From assembly GCF_016741875.1 (NCBI RefSeq), contig NZ_JAERRF010000043.1, positions 1 through 55,593 of the forward strand: DNA of 55,593 bases, in the 5' to 3' direction. Within the stretch, counting starts at the first letter, position 1. Each line of letters begins with the position of its first letter. This DNA comes from Streptomyces coffeae (GTDB lineage Bacteria; Actinomycetota; Actinomycetes; Streptomycetales; Streptomycetaceae). Both the position numbers and the translations under genes were made by a program. The notes beneath the pieces are model-generated. The model did no database searches and was not told the origin of the DNA. It saw only the letters and a list, made by a program, of their open reading frames with translations. Positions 34,171 to 42,495 of the stretch are shown piece after piece.

Positions 34171-34964
34171 TGGCCACGCCGACGACCGCCCCCTACGGAG
34201 CCCCGGCCCCCGCTCCCGCCCCCGGCGGAGCGGGCGATCCGGCCGCCGCCCCCGCGCCGCGCAGGATGCGGCGTGGCTTCGGGCTGATCGGGCCCCGGCG
34301 GCAGCCGCATGAGCTCTCCCCGGAGCAGTTCGAAGCGCTGGCGCTGCCGATCGGTGACGACGGGGTGGTGATCGGCATCGGCGCCCGGGACCAGCCCGCG
34401 GTGCTCGGTCTGCACCGTCCCACGCCGTTCAACATCCTGCTGGTCGGCGGATTGTGGACGGCGCAGGTCATCGGATTGCGCGCGGTGGCCACCGGCGCGC
34501 GCGTCACCGTCGAGACGGGCCGCCGTCAGATGTGGACCGCGCTGACCCAGGCGGCCAACGGCGGCCACGAGAGCATCACCCTCCATGACGTGGGCCGGGT
34601 GCCGCCGCAGGGCGCGTCGATCGGCAGCCCGGTGCTGGTGATCCGGGACGCGGGAATGCGGCCGCCGCGCGGCCGGGTGTCCTCGGCGCCCTGGCAGTCG
34701 GTGCTGACGCTGCTGCCCTATCTGAGCCCGGTCGCGCCGCGGCTGATGGAGAACGCCGATCTGGTCGGCATCCAGCGGGTCTCCCCCGACGAGGCCACTC
34801 AGGTCGGAAAGATCATGGGCCTGCCGACCACGGACGTCGAGTCGCTGTCCACGCTGCCGGACGGGGTCACGCTGTGGTGCAACCGCCGCTCACGGCTGTA
34901 CGTGGCCACGCATCCCACCGATGTGGAGACGGGGCTGCTGGGCGGGCCGCGCCGGATGGACTGA
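34170..34964 (+). CDS. ESX-associated protein of unknown function
   Basis: This encodes a 264-aa protein that is soluble by inspection. A Pro/Ala-rich N-terminus (1-45) precedes a compact alpha/beta domain (IGDDGVVIGIGARDQPAVLGL, PFNILLVGGLWTAQVIGLRAV, SPVLVIRDAGMRPPRG) that ends with DGVTLWCNRRSRLYVATHPTDVETGLLGGPRRMD. It begins on the last base of eccE, so the two are coupled and probably act together at the inner membrane. I recognise no named domain. The alternation of beta and alpha suggests a Rossmann-like fold, perhaps a nucleotide-binding or adaptor protein, but no Walker motif is present. Confidence 0.75.
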   Translation: MATPTTAPYGAPAPAPAPGGAGDPAAAPAPRRMRRGFGLIGPRRQPHELSPEQFEALALPIGDDGVVIGIGARDQPAVLGLHRPTPFNILLVGGLWTAQVIGLRAVATGARVTVETGRRQMWTALTQAANGGHESITLHDVGRVPPQGASIGSPVLVIRDAGMRPPRGRVSSAPWQSVLTLLPYLSPVAPRLMENADLVGIQRVSPDEATQVGKIMGLPTTDVESLSTLPDGVTLWCNRRSRLYVATHPTDVETGLLGGPRRMD

Positions 34965-35094
34965 TCCCGCGTCGGCTCACCGTGCGTTTCTCCCCGGTGG
35001 TTCTCCGTGTTCGATTGCCGCCGCCCGCGGGGTGGATCACACTTGTCCCGTCGGGCGGACGGATGTCCGCGGTATGTGAAGGGAATCTCCACCG

Positions 35095-35325
35095 ATGGCT
35101 GACGCCAAAGAAAAGGCCGAGCTGTACGCCCTCGATATCTCCGGTGTCGAATGGCTCAGCGCGCCTGGCAGCACCTCCGAGGACCGGGTGGAGATCGCCT
35201 ACCTGCCGAACGGGGCGGTGGCGATGAGGAGTTCCGCCGATCCCGAGACGGTGCTGCGCTACACGGAGGCCGAGTGGCGCGCCTTCGTCCTGGGTGCGCG
35301 GGACGGCGAGTTCGACCTGCGCTGA
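35095..35325 (+). CDS. DUF397 domain protein
   Basis: This 76-aa protein is essentially only a DUF397 domain: VEWLSAPGSTSEDRVEIAYLPNGAVAMRSSADPE ends in the typical WRAFVLGARDGEFDLR (two segments joined here by position). DUF397 proteins in Streptomyces normally stand next to an XRE/helix-turn-helix regulator and act as its small partner, as in the WhiJ/BldB-type systems. No such regulator lies beside this one. GAAGGGAATC precedes ATG 35095. It may act in the ESX locus as a regulator partner encoded in trans. Confidence 0.8.
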   Translation: MADAKEKAELYALDISGVEWLSAPGSTSEDRVEIAYLPNGAVAMRSSADPETVLRYTEAEWRAFVLGARDGEFDLR

Positions 35326-35347
35326 GACCTGCGCCGAGCGTACGGCG

Positions 35348-35382
35348 GAGGGGGCGGACACCGGCCGGTGCCCGCCCCCCTC
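35348..35382. terminator. Bidirectional terminator between DUF397 and propeller genes
   Basis: A GC-rich inverted repeat, with one mismatch and an extra C in one arm, lies between the convergent DUF397 gene (stop 35325) and the propeller gene (stop 35408). It could end both transcripts. Confidence 0.6.
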
Positions 35383-35407
35383 GTGCCTCCGACGGCGCCC
35401 GGGGCGC

Positions 35408-37231
35408 TCAGGACCCGAAAGCGATCAAGATCTTCTCGTGGGTGCCCGTGGTCCCCGTGACACGGTCCGAGGCGATGAAGAAGATGCCGTTCCGGTAGAT
35501 CCGGGTGGCGGTGGCGAGGACGGCCTCCGTCTTACGGGTGGCCCGGGGCAGTTGCAGCAGTTTCTCGGGTGTGCCACCACCGGGGCCGACGCTCACGACC
35601 GTCCCACCGCCGGAGAGTGTGGGCTGCTCGTAGACGATGAGGTTCTTGCCGTCCATGCTCAGCGGCAGCAGCATCCGGCCGCTCACCTTCAGAGCCCACT
35701 TCCTCTTCCCGCTGTCCAGGTCGAAGGCGTGGATCTCGTTGCTGGGGCCCGAGCCGACGGCCGGTTTCACCTCGGTCGGCAGGTAGAAGGTGTCCGCGGT
35801 GGCGGCGACGCCCTGGCAGGCGCCCATGTCGGTGCCGAAGAGGTCCATCCGGCACTGCGGCTGGTAGGACTGCTTGCCCAGGGCCAGGGAGGAACGCTCC
35901 TTGCCACGGTCCGAAATGGCCAGGATCCCACCGGACTTGCGGTCCTCATTGCTGAGCGCGACAACGGCCGGACTGCTGGAGAAGATCTTGCTGACCTTGA
36001 AGCCCTTGCGGACGACATAGGTCCACTTGATCTTTCCGGCCGGGGTGAGCTGCTGGAGTTTGGCGGAGCCGTCGTTACAGGAGTACGCGCGCAGCAGGAC
36101 CTTGCCGCCCGCGTAGCCGTCCACCGAGCAGGCGGGGCTCATCTCGCCCGGGGAGACCTCCTTGCCGTTGTCGACCCGGACCATGGCCGAGCCGCCGAAC
36201 CAGGCCAGGCCGACCAGATTGCCGCTCTGGGCCATGCCCATGTTCGAGTGGTCGCCGCCGAAGGGGCCCGACTCCGGGGCCTCGTGGTCCCAGAGCTTGA
36301 CGCCCTTGTCGAGGTCGATCAGGGCGAGCCGACTGCACGAGTTCTTACGGTGGCCCGCGTAGGCGACCACAGCCTTGCCGTCCGTGGCCGAATTCGGTGC
36401 GGCGCACACGGCCTTGGGCAGCGACAGCGACCACTTCTCCTCGCCGTTGTCCTGGTACGCGGTCACCTTGGTGTCAACGGCCTTGACGACATGGCCCTTG
36501 CGCACCCAGAAGCCGGGCGCGTCGACACCGCGCCGGGTGAGGTCGGGCGCGGGTGTCTGGTAGAGGACCTTGGCCTCGCCCGGCCGACGGACGTCGTTGG
36601 GGTCGCTCTCCTGGGCGTTGTCGTCCTTGTGGTCGCTGTCGCCACCACCGGTGGGCCCGGCCGTCGGCTTCTTCCGGTGAGGTTCGGCCGGGGCGGTGCT
36701 CGAGGCGGCGGGCTTCTTCTCGCCGTCGTCATCGCTGAGGACGGCGAGGACCGCGCCGCCCGCCGCGAGCAGCACGGCCAGCGCCGTGCCGATGACGACA
36801 AACTTCCGCTTCTTGTCGCGACCGCCGCCGTCGCCGCCGTCGCCGCCGCCACCGCCATCGGCCGGCGCTATGCCGTACGGCGTCGCGGAGTGCGGACCGC
36901 CGCTCGCGGTCCGGGTCGGGTCCGCCGCATACGGATTGCCGGGGGCGGGCGTCGGCGGCCCGGGAGGCTGCGGCACATCGGGCGCCGGGGATATGGGAGG
37001 TGTGGACTGACTCGCGGGGAGCGCCCCGGTATGCCAGATCTGGGGTGGGGTGTGCCTGTCCGACGAGGGCGGGGCGGCCGAAGCCGGGGTGGCCGACGGC
37101 GCCTGAGGCGGGGTAGGTGGCGCCGGTGGCCGCTGCGGAGGGCCGAAGCCGCCCTCGGAAGGCTCGGGTTCCGGTGGCGGACCGAAGCCCCCCGCGGGCG
37201 GTCGGCGGGGCGGTTGGGGCGGCCGCGGCAT
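35408..37231 (-). CDS. Membrane-anchored PQQ-type beta-propeller protein (no kinase)
   Basis: This encodes a 607-aa protein. A 130-residue Pro/Gly-rich N-terminus with the repeat GGFGPP precedes one membrane helix (about residues 144-165, KKRKFVVIGTALAVLLAAGGAVLAVL), a charged linker and a beta-propeller of the PQQ-like type (DNGEEKWSLS, KGVKLWDHE, SGKRKWALK). The N-terminus should be cytoplasmic and the propeller outside. I chose ATG 37231, which has AGAGGGGAG upstream, over ATG 37264, which has none. Unlike the four kinase-linked propellers it has no enzymatic domain. It may be a scaffold or a sensor for the same external cue. Confidence 0.85.
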   Translation of the reverse strand: MPRPPQPPRRPPAGGFGPPPEPEPSEGGFGPPQRPPAPPTPPQAPSATPASAAPPSSDRHTPPQIWHTGALPASQSTPPISPAPDVPQPPGPPTPAPGNPYAADPTRTASGGPHSATPYGIAPADGGGGGDGGDGGGRDKKRKFVVIGTALAVLLAAGGAVLAVLSDDDGEKKPAASSTAPAEPHRKKPTAGPTGGGDSDHKDDNAQESDPNDVRRPGEAKVLYQTPAPDLTRRGVDAPGFWVRKGHVVKAVDTKVTAYQDNGEEKWSLSLPKAVCAAPNSATDGKAVVAYAGHRKNSCSRLALIDLDKGVKLWDHEAPESGPFGGDHSNMGMAQSGNLVGLAWFGGSAMVRVDNGKEVSPGEMSPACSVDGYAGGKVLLRAYSCNDGSAKLQQLTPAGKIKWTYVVRKGFKVSKIFSSSPAVVALSNEDRKSGGILAISDRGKERSSLALGKQSYQPQCRMDLFGTDMGACQGVAATADTFYLPTEVKPAVGSGPSNEIHAFDLDSGKRKWALKVSGRMLLPLSMDGKNLIVYEQPTLSGGGTVVSVGPGGGTPEKLLQLPRATRKTEAVLATATRIYRNGIFFIASDRVTGTTGTHEKILIAFGS

Positions 37232-37550
37232 CAGCGCTCCCCTCTTCGGCGGATCCGTCGGCATTCGAGCGGATTTCTTTCTACCACCGTCAGGCCGTGG
37301 CTCTCCCCGGGGTTGAGCGGGTACACGGCCATGTAAGGCACGGTGAGGTACCGGACGGCACCTTGAGTACCGACGGGCCTGCCATAGCGGCGCTCATGGT
37401 GATTAGTCTTGGTGTACGCGGTGGAGAACCTGATCAGGTATCCCCGGCGTCACCAAAGGGGAAAGCCGAACGGTCGGACGACAGTAACGATCGGCAACAG
37501 ATCGGCCTCGCCAAGAATTTCAAGGGTGTTCGACCACACCAGGAGGCATT
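37232..37550. promoter_or_regulatory. Divergent intergenic region with palindrome
   Basis: This 319-bp region between the propeller gene and the MinD-like gene holds both promoters. A perfect 12-bp palindrome, ACCTGATCAGGT, lies at 37428-37439, 112 bp upstream of the MinD-like start. TAGTCT at about 37404-37409 could be a -10 box toward the right. No riboswitch or small gene is apparent. Confidence 0.35.
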
Positions 37551-40500
37551 GTGAGCAGCGATCGGGACGAGATCCGCACGGGCGGAACCACACCCGGCGA
37601 TGATCGGTCCGACGCGGAGACCGAGCACACGGGCGAGTTCACCATCGACTACACCCCGCCCGCCTGGTACACGCAGAACGCTTCGCCGTCACCGGCCCCG
37701 CCCGTACCCGGGCCGGCCGGGACGACACCCGGGGGGACCAACGGATCCGGAGTGGACACGGGGGCCGGCGCGGGGGCCGTGCCCTCACCTCCGCCGCCGA
37801 CCGGAACCCCGGTGCCCGTACCGGGTGTTCCGGATCCGAACGGCTTCGCGGGGTCGTGGCCACCGCCCCCGGCGCCGTCCACCGAGACCGCGCCTCCGGG
37901 GCCCGATCCGACGGGCTCCGCCACCACGGCGTCCCCCGCGACCGGTTCCACTTCGAGCGGGTCCGGCGAGCACGAGACGCATCCGCGGGCCGCGAACGAT
38001 GCCGGGCCGGGCGAGACCGGAGATGAGCGTTCCAGGGAAATGAGCGCTATGCCCTCTGTGCCCGACTTCTCCTCAAACCCGGTGGTTCCCACCACCGCTG
38101 ACGCCGGGGTGGATGACCTCACCGCGGAGAGCTCGAAGAGCGTCGCGCGGGACGAGCGGCCGGAGCGGGACAACTCGGGCGAACCGGCCCCGGGAACCCC
38201 GGAGAAGGCCGACGACGACTACGCGCTGCCGCCGGCCACCGCGCCGACGGACACCGCCGACCAGGACGCCGACGCCGCCGAGAGCGACAGCGGCAACGTC
38301 CGCAACGAAGGCACCCTGCGGTTCTCCACCGCCGCCCTGCGTGCGGAGATGGCTCAACTCCGCGCGGCCGAAGCCGCCGAGAGCCCCGGGACCGAGAGCG
38401 CCGGAAGCTCCGACAACGACTCGGGTGCGGCAGCCGAGCGGTCCTCCGAGCCGGACAGCTCCGACTCCGGAGCCGCGGACACCACCGCGCCCACCGGCGG
38501 CGGCGAGGTGCGCAGCGAGGGCACCCTGCGGTTCTCCGCGGCAGCGCTGCGCCAGGACTTCGCGGAACGGCGCGAGGCCGGGAGCGAGGCGGCGGACGCC
38601 GACGAGCCCCAGGACGCGATCCCCGAAGGCGCGGCCTCGCCGGACGCGCCCTCCTCGGACCAGCCGCCGGCCACCCCGTGGGCACCTCCGGCCGCTCCGC
38701 AGTCCGGACTGCCGCCGCTGCCGCCGGACTTCCAGCCCGCAGCGCCGCAGAGCGCGGACGGCGGTACGGGCGCTCCGGCCGCGCCGGTGCCCACCACTCC
38801 GCCCACCCCGCAGCCCAACGAGGGCGCGCCGTGGGCCTCCGGGAGCGGCACCGCCCCGGCGTCGGTCCCGGAGCAGCGGACGGACGGCCCCGGAGCCGGA
38901 AGCGGCACCGGGGGCGATCTGCCGCCGCAGTCCGCCGCCTGGGCGCCGCCGGTGCCCGGTACGCAGGGTCAGGCCGCGCCCGGTATCCCGGCGCCCGCGT
39001 CCCCGCAGAGCGGCTACGGCTACCCCCGCCCCGGCGAGGGCGCCCCCGGTCCGGTTCCGGGTGGGCCCGGCCCCGGCGCACAGCCGGTTCCCGGTGCGCA
39101 GGGCGGCCCCGGTCAGCCTGGCCCCGCCCCGTTCCCGGGACAGGGCCAGGGGCAGGGCCAGGCACCGGGCCAGGGCGGCGCGCCCGTGTCCGGCGCTCAG
39201 CCGCCGGCCGCGCCCGGCCCGCAGCCTCCCCAGATCCCGCAGCCCCCGCAGATGCCCCAGCCCCAGCCCCACTACTGCAATCAGGAGCACCAGGGACAGC
39301 ACCAGCACGGGCCCGCCGGTCCGGGGCAGCCCCCGGCGCCCGCGCCCGCGCAGGGCGGCTACGGCTTCCCGCGTCCGCAGGCGGAGCCCCAGGACGCCGT
39401 TCCGCCGCACCACCCGCAGCCCTCCCCCGCGCCGCAGCCTGCGCAGCAGGGCCGGCAGACACCGCAGCCCGGTCCGCAGGGAACAGCTCCGCAGGGAACG
39501 GCTCCGCAAGGACCGGCACAAGGCCAGGGCGGTTACGGCTTCCCACGCCCCGACGCGGCTCCCGCGCCACAGGACGGCTACGGCTACCCGCGCCCCGACA
39601 GCGGCGCCGCCGCCGCGAACGCCGGTGCCGGGGCGGACGCACCGGCCGATCCGCGGACCGGCGGCTGGCCCGTCGTCACCCCGGACCAGCGGCGTCAGGC
39701 CGCCCATGGCGCTGGTGCGCCGCTCGGTTACACGGCGGCCGTCGAGCTGTCGTCGGACCGGCTCATCCGGGGCAAGCAGAAGCCGAAGAAGAACAACGTC
39801 GGCGGCTCGCGCTTCAAGTTCGGCGGCAAGAAGGAGGAGGCGGAGCGGCAGCGCAAGCTGGAGCTGATCCGTACGCCGGTGCTCTCCTGCTACCGCATCG
39901 CGGTGATCAGCCTCAAGGGCGGCGTCGGCAAGACCACGACGACCACCGCCCTCGGCGCGACCCTGGCCACCGAGCGCCAGGACAAGGTCATCGCGATCGA
40001 CGCCAACCCCGACGCGGGCACCCTCGGCCGCCGGGTGCGGCGCGAGACCGGCGCGACCATCCGCGACCTGGTCACCGCGATCCCGTACCTCAACAGCTAC
40101 ATGGACATCCGGCGGTTCACCTCGCAGGCGCCGTCCGGTCTGGAGATCCTGGCCAATGACGTGGACCCGGCCGTCTCCACGACCTTCAACGACGAGGACT
40201 ACCGCCGCGTCATCGATGTCCTGGGCAAGCAGTACCCGATCATCCTCACCGACTCGGGCACCGGTCTGCTCTACAGCGCGATGCGCGGAGTACTCGATCT
40301 CGCCGACCAGTTGATCATCATCTCCACACCCTCGGTGGACGGCGCGAGCAGCGCGAGCACCACACTCGACTGGCTGTCCGCCCACGGCTACTCGGACCTG
40401 GTCTCGCGCAGCCTCACCGTGATCTCGGGGGTCCGGGAGACCGGGAAGATGATCAAGGTGGATGACATCGTGTCGCACTTCGAGACACGCTGCCGCGGGG

Positions 40501-41093
40501 TGGTCGTCGTGCCGTTCGACGAGCATCTGTCGGCGGGCGCCGAAGTGGACCTGGACATGCTGCGGCCGAAGACCCGTGAGGCGTACTTCAACCTCTCGGC
40601 CCTCGTCGCCGAGGACTTCGCCCGTGCCCAGCAGGCACAGGGCCTGTGGACGGCGGACGGCGGCAGCGCACCGCCGCCGCAGATGGCCCCGCCGATGCCC
40701 GTGCACGGTCAGGGGCAGTACCCGGGCCAGGGGCAGGGGCAGCAGCCGGGTCCGCAGCAGGGCCAGGGACAGCAGCAGCCCTACCCGGGGCCGTACGCGC
40801 CCCAGCCGGGCCAGCCGCACCCCCAGGGGCAGCCGCCGCAGCAGGGACAGCCCCAGCCGGGCTACCCGCAGCCCGGCCAACCCCAGGGCTACCCCCAGCA
40901 GGGACAGCCGGGTCAGCCCGGCCCCCAGCAGGGTTGGCAGCAGCCACAGCAGCCGCAGCAGGGACAGCCACCCCAGCCGCCTCAACAGGCCCAGGGACAG
41001 CCGGGTCAGCCGGGTCAGCCGTGGCCGTCCGGTCAGCCCGCACCGCAGGGCCAGCCGTGGCAGCAGCAGCCCCCGGCGGGGCCGCAGCAGTAA
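37551..41093 (+). CDS. MinD/ParA-like ATPase with long disordered arms (EspI-like)
   Basis: This encodes an 1180-aa protein. GTG 37551 follows a perfect AGGAGG. The ATPase domain (about residues 780-1030) has the deviant Walker A motif KGGVGKT (789-795), ISLKGG, switch II DSGTG and a MinD-like core. The first 770 residues are acidic then Pro/Gly/Gln-rich, with two copies of EGTLRFS(T/A)AALR (near 254 and 324) and four GYG(Y/F)PRP motifs. The last 150 residues are a PGQGQ-rich tail. A PHYCNQEH stretch could bind metal. It is placed and built like mycobacterial EspI-type proteins, which link ESX secretion to ATP status or cell poles. The membrane amphipathic tail of true MinD is not evident. 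Role inferred. Confidence 0.85.
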   Translation: MSSDRDEIRTGGTTPGDDRSDAETEHTGEFTIDYTPPAWYTQNASPSPAPPVPGPAGTTPGGTNGSGVDTGAGAGAVPSPPPPTGTPVPVPGVPDPNGFAGSWPPPPAPSTETAPPGPDPTGSATTASPATGSTSSGSGEHETHPRAANDAGPGETGDERSREMSAMPSVPDFSSNPVVPTTADAGVDDLTAESSKSVARDERPERDNSGEPAPGTPEKADDDYALPPATAPTDTADQDADAAESDSGNVRNEGTLRFSTAALRAEMAQLRAAEAAESPGTESAGSSDNDSGAAAERSSEPDSSDSGAADTTAPTGGGEVRSEGTLRFSAAALRQDFAERREAGSEAADADEPQDAIPEGAASPDAPSSDQPPATPWAPPAAPQSGLPPLPPDFQPAAPQSADGGTGAPAAPVPTTPPTPQPNEGAPWASGSGTAPASVPEQRTDGPGAGSGTGGDLPPQSAAWAPPVPGTQGQAAPGIPAPASPQSGYGYPRPGEGAPGPVPGGPGPGAQPVPGAQGGPGQPGPAPFPGQGQGQGQAPGQGGAPVSGAQPPAAPGPQPPQIPQPPQMPQPQPHYCNQEHQGQHQHGPAGPGQPPAPAPAQGGYGFPRPQAEPQDAVPPHHPQPSPAPQPAQQGRQTPQPGPQGTAPQGTAPQGPAQGQGGYGFPRPDAAPAPQDGYGYPRPDSGAAAANAGAGADAPADPRTGGWPVVTPDQRRQAAHGAGAPLGYTAAVELSSDRLIRGKQKPKKNNVGGSRFKFGGKKEEAERQRKLELIRTPVLSCYRIAVISLKGGVGKTTTTTALGATLATERQDKVIAIDANPDAGTLGRRVRRETGATIRDLVTAIPYLNSYMDIRRFTSQAPSGLEILANDVDPAVSTTFNDEDYRRVIDVLGKQYPIILTDSGTGLLYSAMRGVLDLADQLIIISTPSVDGASSASTTLDWLSAHGYSDLVSRSLTVISGVRETGKMIKVDDIVSHFETRCRGVVVVPFDEHLSAGAEVDLDMLRPKTREAYFNLSALVAEDFARAQQAQGLWTADGGSAPPPQMAPPMPVHGQGQYPGQGQGQQPGPQQGQGQQQPYPGPYAPQPGQPHPQGQPPQQGQPQPGYPQPGQPQGYPQQGQPGQPGPQQGWQQPQQPQQGQPPQPPQQAQGQPGQPGQPWPSGQPAPQGQPWQQQPPAGPQQ

Positions 41094-41111
41094 CGGCGCG
41101 CACCCCGCGAA

Positions 41112-41159
41112 GCGATCGCCCCGCCGGGCCGGTTGATCCCGGTCCGGCGGGGCGATCGC
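41112..41159. terminator. Bidirectional terminator between MinD-like gene and ribF
   Basis: A 16-bp perfect stem (41112-41127 with 41144-41159) continues inward through one G-U pair and four more pairs, giving 21 pairs with a 6-nt loop. It is centred between two convergent stop codons (41093 and 41195) and marks the right edge of the ESX region. Confidence 0.85.
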
Positions 41160-41194
41160 CGTATGAGCCGTCGTTGAGTGGTGAGGGGCGGGCC

Positions 41195-42148
41195 TCAGCG
41201 GGCGCCGTGCTCCTCGACCAGTTGCCGCGCCCGCTTCACATCGGCCGCCATGCGCTCCAGCAGCGCCTCGATCGAGTCGAACTTCTCCTGGCCCCGCAGA
41301 TAGGCGAGAAAGTCCACCTGGACATGGAGTCCGTACAGATCCAGTCCGACCCGGTCGATCGCGTACGCCTCGACGGTCCGCTCGGTGCCGTCGAACTGCG
41401 GGTTGGTGCCGACCGAGATGGCCGCGGGCATCGCCTCGCCCTCGGCGGTGAGCCAGCCCGCGTAGACGCCGTCGGCGGGGATCGCGGTGTGCGGCAGGGT
41501 CTCCAGGTTGGCCGTGGGGAAGCCCAGCTCCCGGCCGCGCTGGGCACCGCGCACCACTACGCCCTCGACGCGGTGCGGACGTCCGAGGACCTCCATGGCG
41601 CCCGTGACGTCCCCGTCGGCGACCAGCCTGCGCACCAGTGTGGACGAGAACGCCTCGCCACCGCCCGCCTCACCGCGCTCGTACAGGTCGATGACCTCGA
41701 CCTCGTAGTCGTAGGTGGCGCCCAGCTCGCGCAGGAACGCCACGTTCCCGGCGGCCTTGTGTCCGAAGCGGAAGTTGGGGCCCTCCACCACCACCCGGGC
41801 GTGGAGCTTGTCGACCAGCACCTTCACCACGAAGTCACCCGGGGTGAGCCGGGAGAACTCCGCCGTGAAGGGCAGCACCAGCACCGCGTCCACACCGAGC
41901 TCCGCCATCAACTCCGCGCGCCGCTGGTGGGTGGCGAGCAGCGGAGGGTGGCTTCCGGGGCGTACGACCTCGCTGGGGTGCGGGTCGAAGGTGACCACGA
42001 CCGCCGGTACGCCCAGCTCACGCGCGCGTGCCACCGCACGGCCGATGATCAGCTGGTGTCCTCGGTGCACCCCGTCGTAGGAGCCGATGGTGACGACGCT
42101 GCGTCCCCAGTCCTCGGGGATGTCCTCCAAGCCACGCCAGCGCTGCAC
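41195..42148 (-). CDS. ribF: Bifunctional riboflavin kinase/FAD synthetase
   Basis: This encodes a 317-aa enzyme that makes FMN then FAD from riboflavin. The N-terminal nucleotidyltransferase domain shows SYDGVHRGHQ and VVTFDPHPSEV, then EGPNFRFGHKAAG. The C-terminal kinase domain shows ELGFPTANLE and the later NPQFDGTERTVEAY. Start GTG 42148 behind GAGGAGCGGG. It follows truB leftward after 347 bp and ends at a strong hairpin. Length and motifs are normal. Confidence 0.95.
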   Translation of the reverse strand: MQRWRGLEDIPEDWGRSVVTIGSYDGVHRGHQLIIGRAVARARELGVPAVVVTFDPHPSEVVRPGSHPPLLATHQRRAELMAELGVDAVLVLPFTAEFSRLTPGDFVVKVLVDKLHARVVVEGPNFRFGHKAAGNVAFLRELGATYDYEVEVIDLYERGEAGGGEAFSSTLVRRLVADGDVTGAMEVLGRPHRVEGVVVRGAQRGRELGFPTANLETLPHTAIPADGVYAGWLTAEGEAMPAAISVGTNPQFDGTERTVEAYAIDRVGLDLYGLHVQVDFLAYLRGQEKFDSIEALLERMAADVKRARQLVEEHGAR

Positions 42149-42495
42149 TTTGCCCGCTCCTCGCCCGAACTTTTGTCTGTCGACTTCGCAGATCTAAGAG
42201 TGCCATGCCATCGGCACGTCCTTTGCATCGGTGGCCACTCCTGGCGCCCGGCCCCGGGTTCACCACGGTCGCCAGTGGCCTCGCACGACCTCATGCGCCC
42301 CCTTTCACTCCCGTGATGCCTTCCGGGCGCCCGCACGATGGGGTGAATTCACCGGCGGCAGCGGAAAGACACCGGGAGGGGAAGAGATCGGGGGGTCGCA
42401 ACGCACCGCAGGACGGCACAGGCCGCCCCGCGGTGCGGGACGGCCTTCGACGGCGGCCAGGGGCCTCGGGCTCCGGCCGCAGCCGAGCAGCCGGC
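42149..42495 (-). other. truB-ribF spacer
   Basis: I see no gene in this 347-bp stretch. A weak 8-bp stem with a 20-nt loop (42402-42409 with 42430-42437) may be a truB terminator. A 5-bp hairpin lies close to ribF. I looked for an FMN riboswitch core and did not find one. The region probably holds a ribF promoter. Confidence 0.45.

Noticed and set aside
41112..41159. Attachment site or mobile-element end at the right border of the ESX region
   Set aside because: The inverted repeat lies between convergent stop codons and behaves as a terminator. I see no matching repeat at the left border, no tRNA and no integrase.
42149..42495. FMN riboswitch upstream of ribF
   Set aside because: I could not find the conserved RFN core on the minus strand. 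Streptomyces usually place it at the riboflavin synthesis operon instead.
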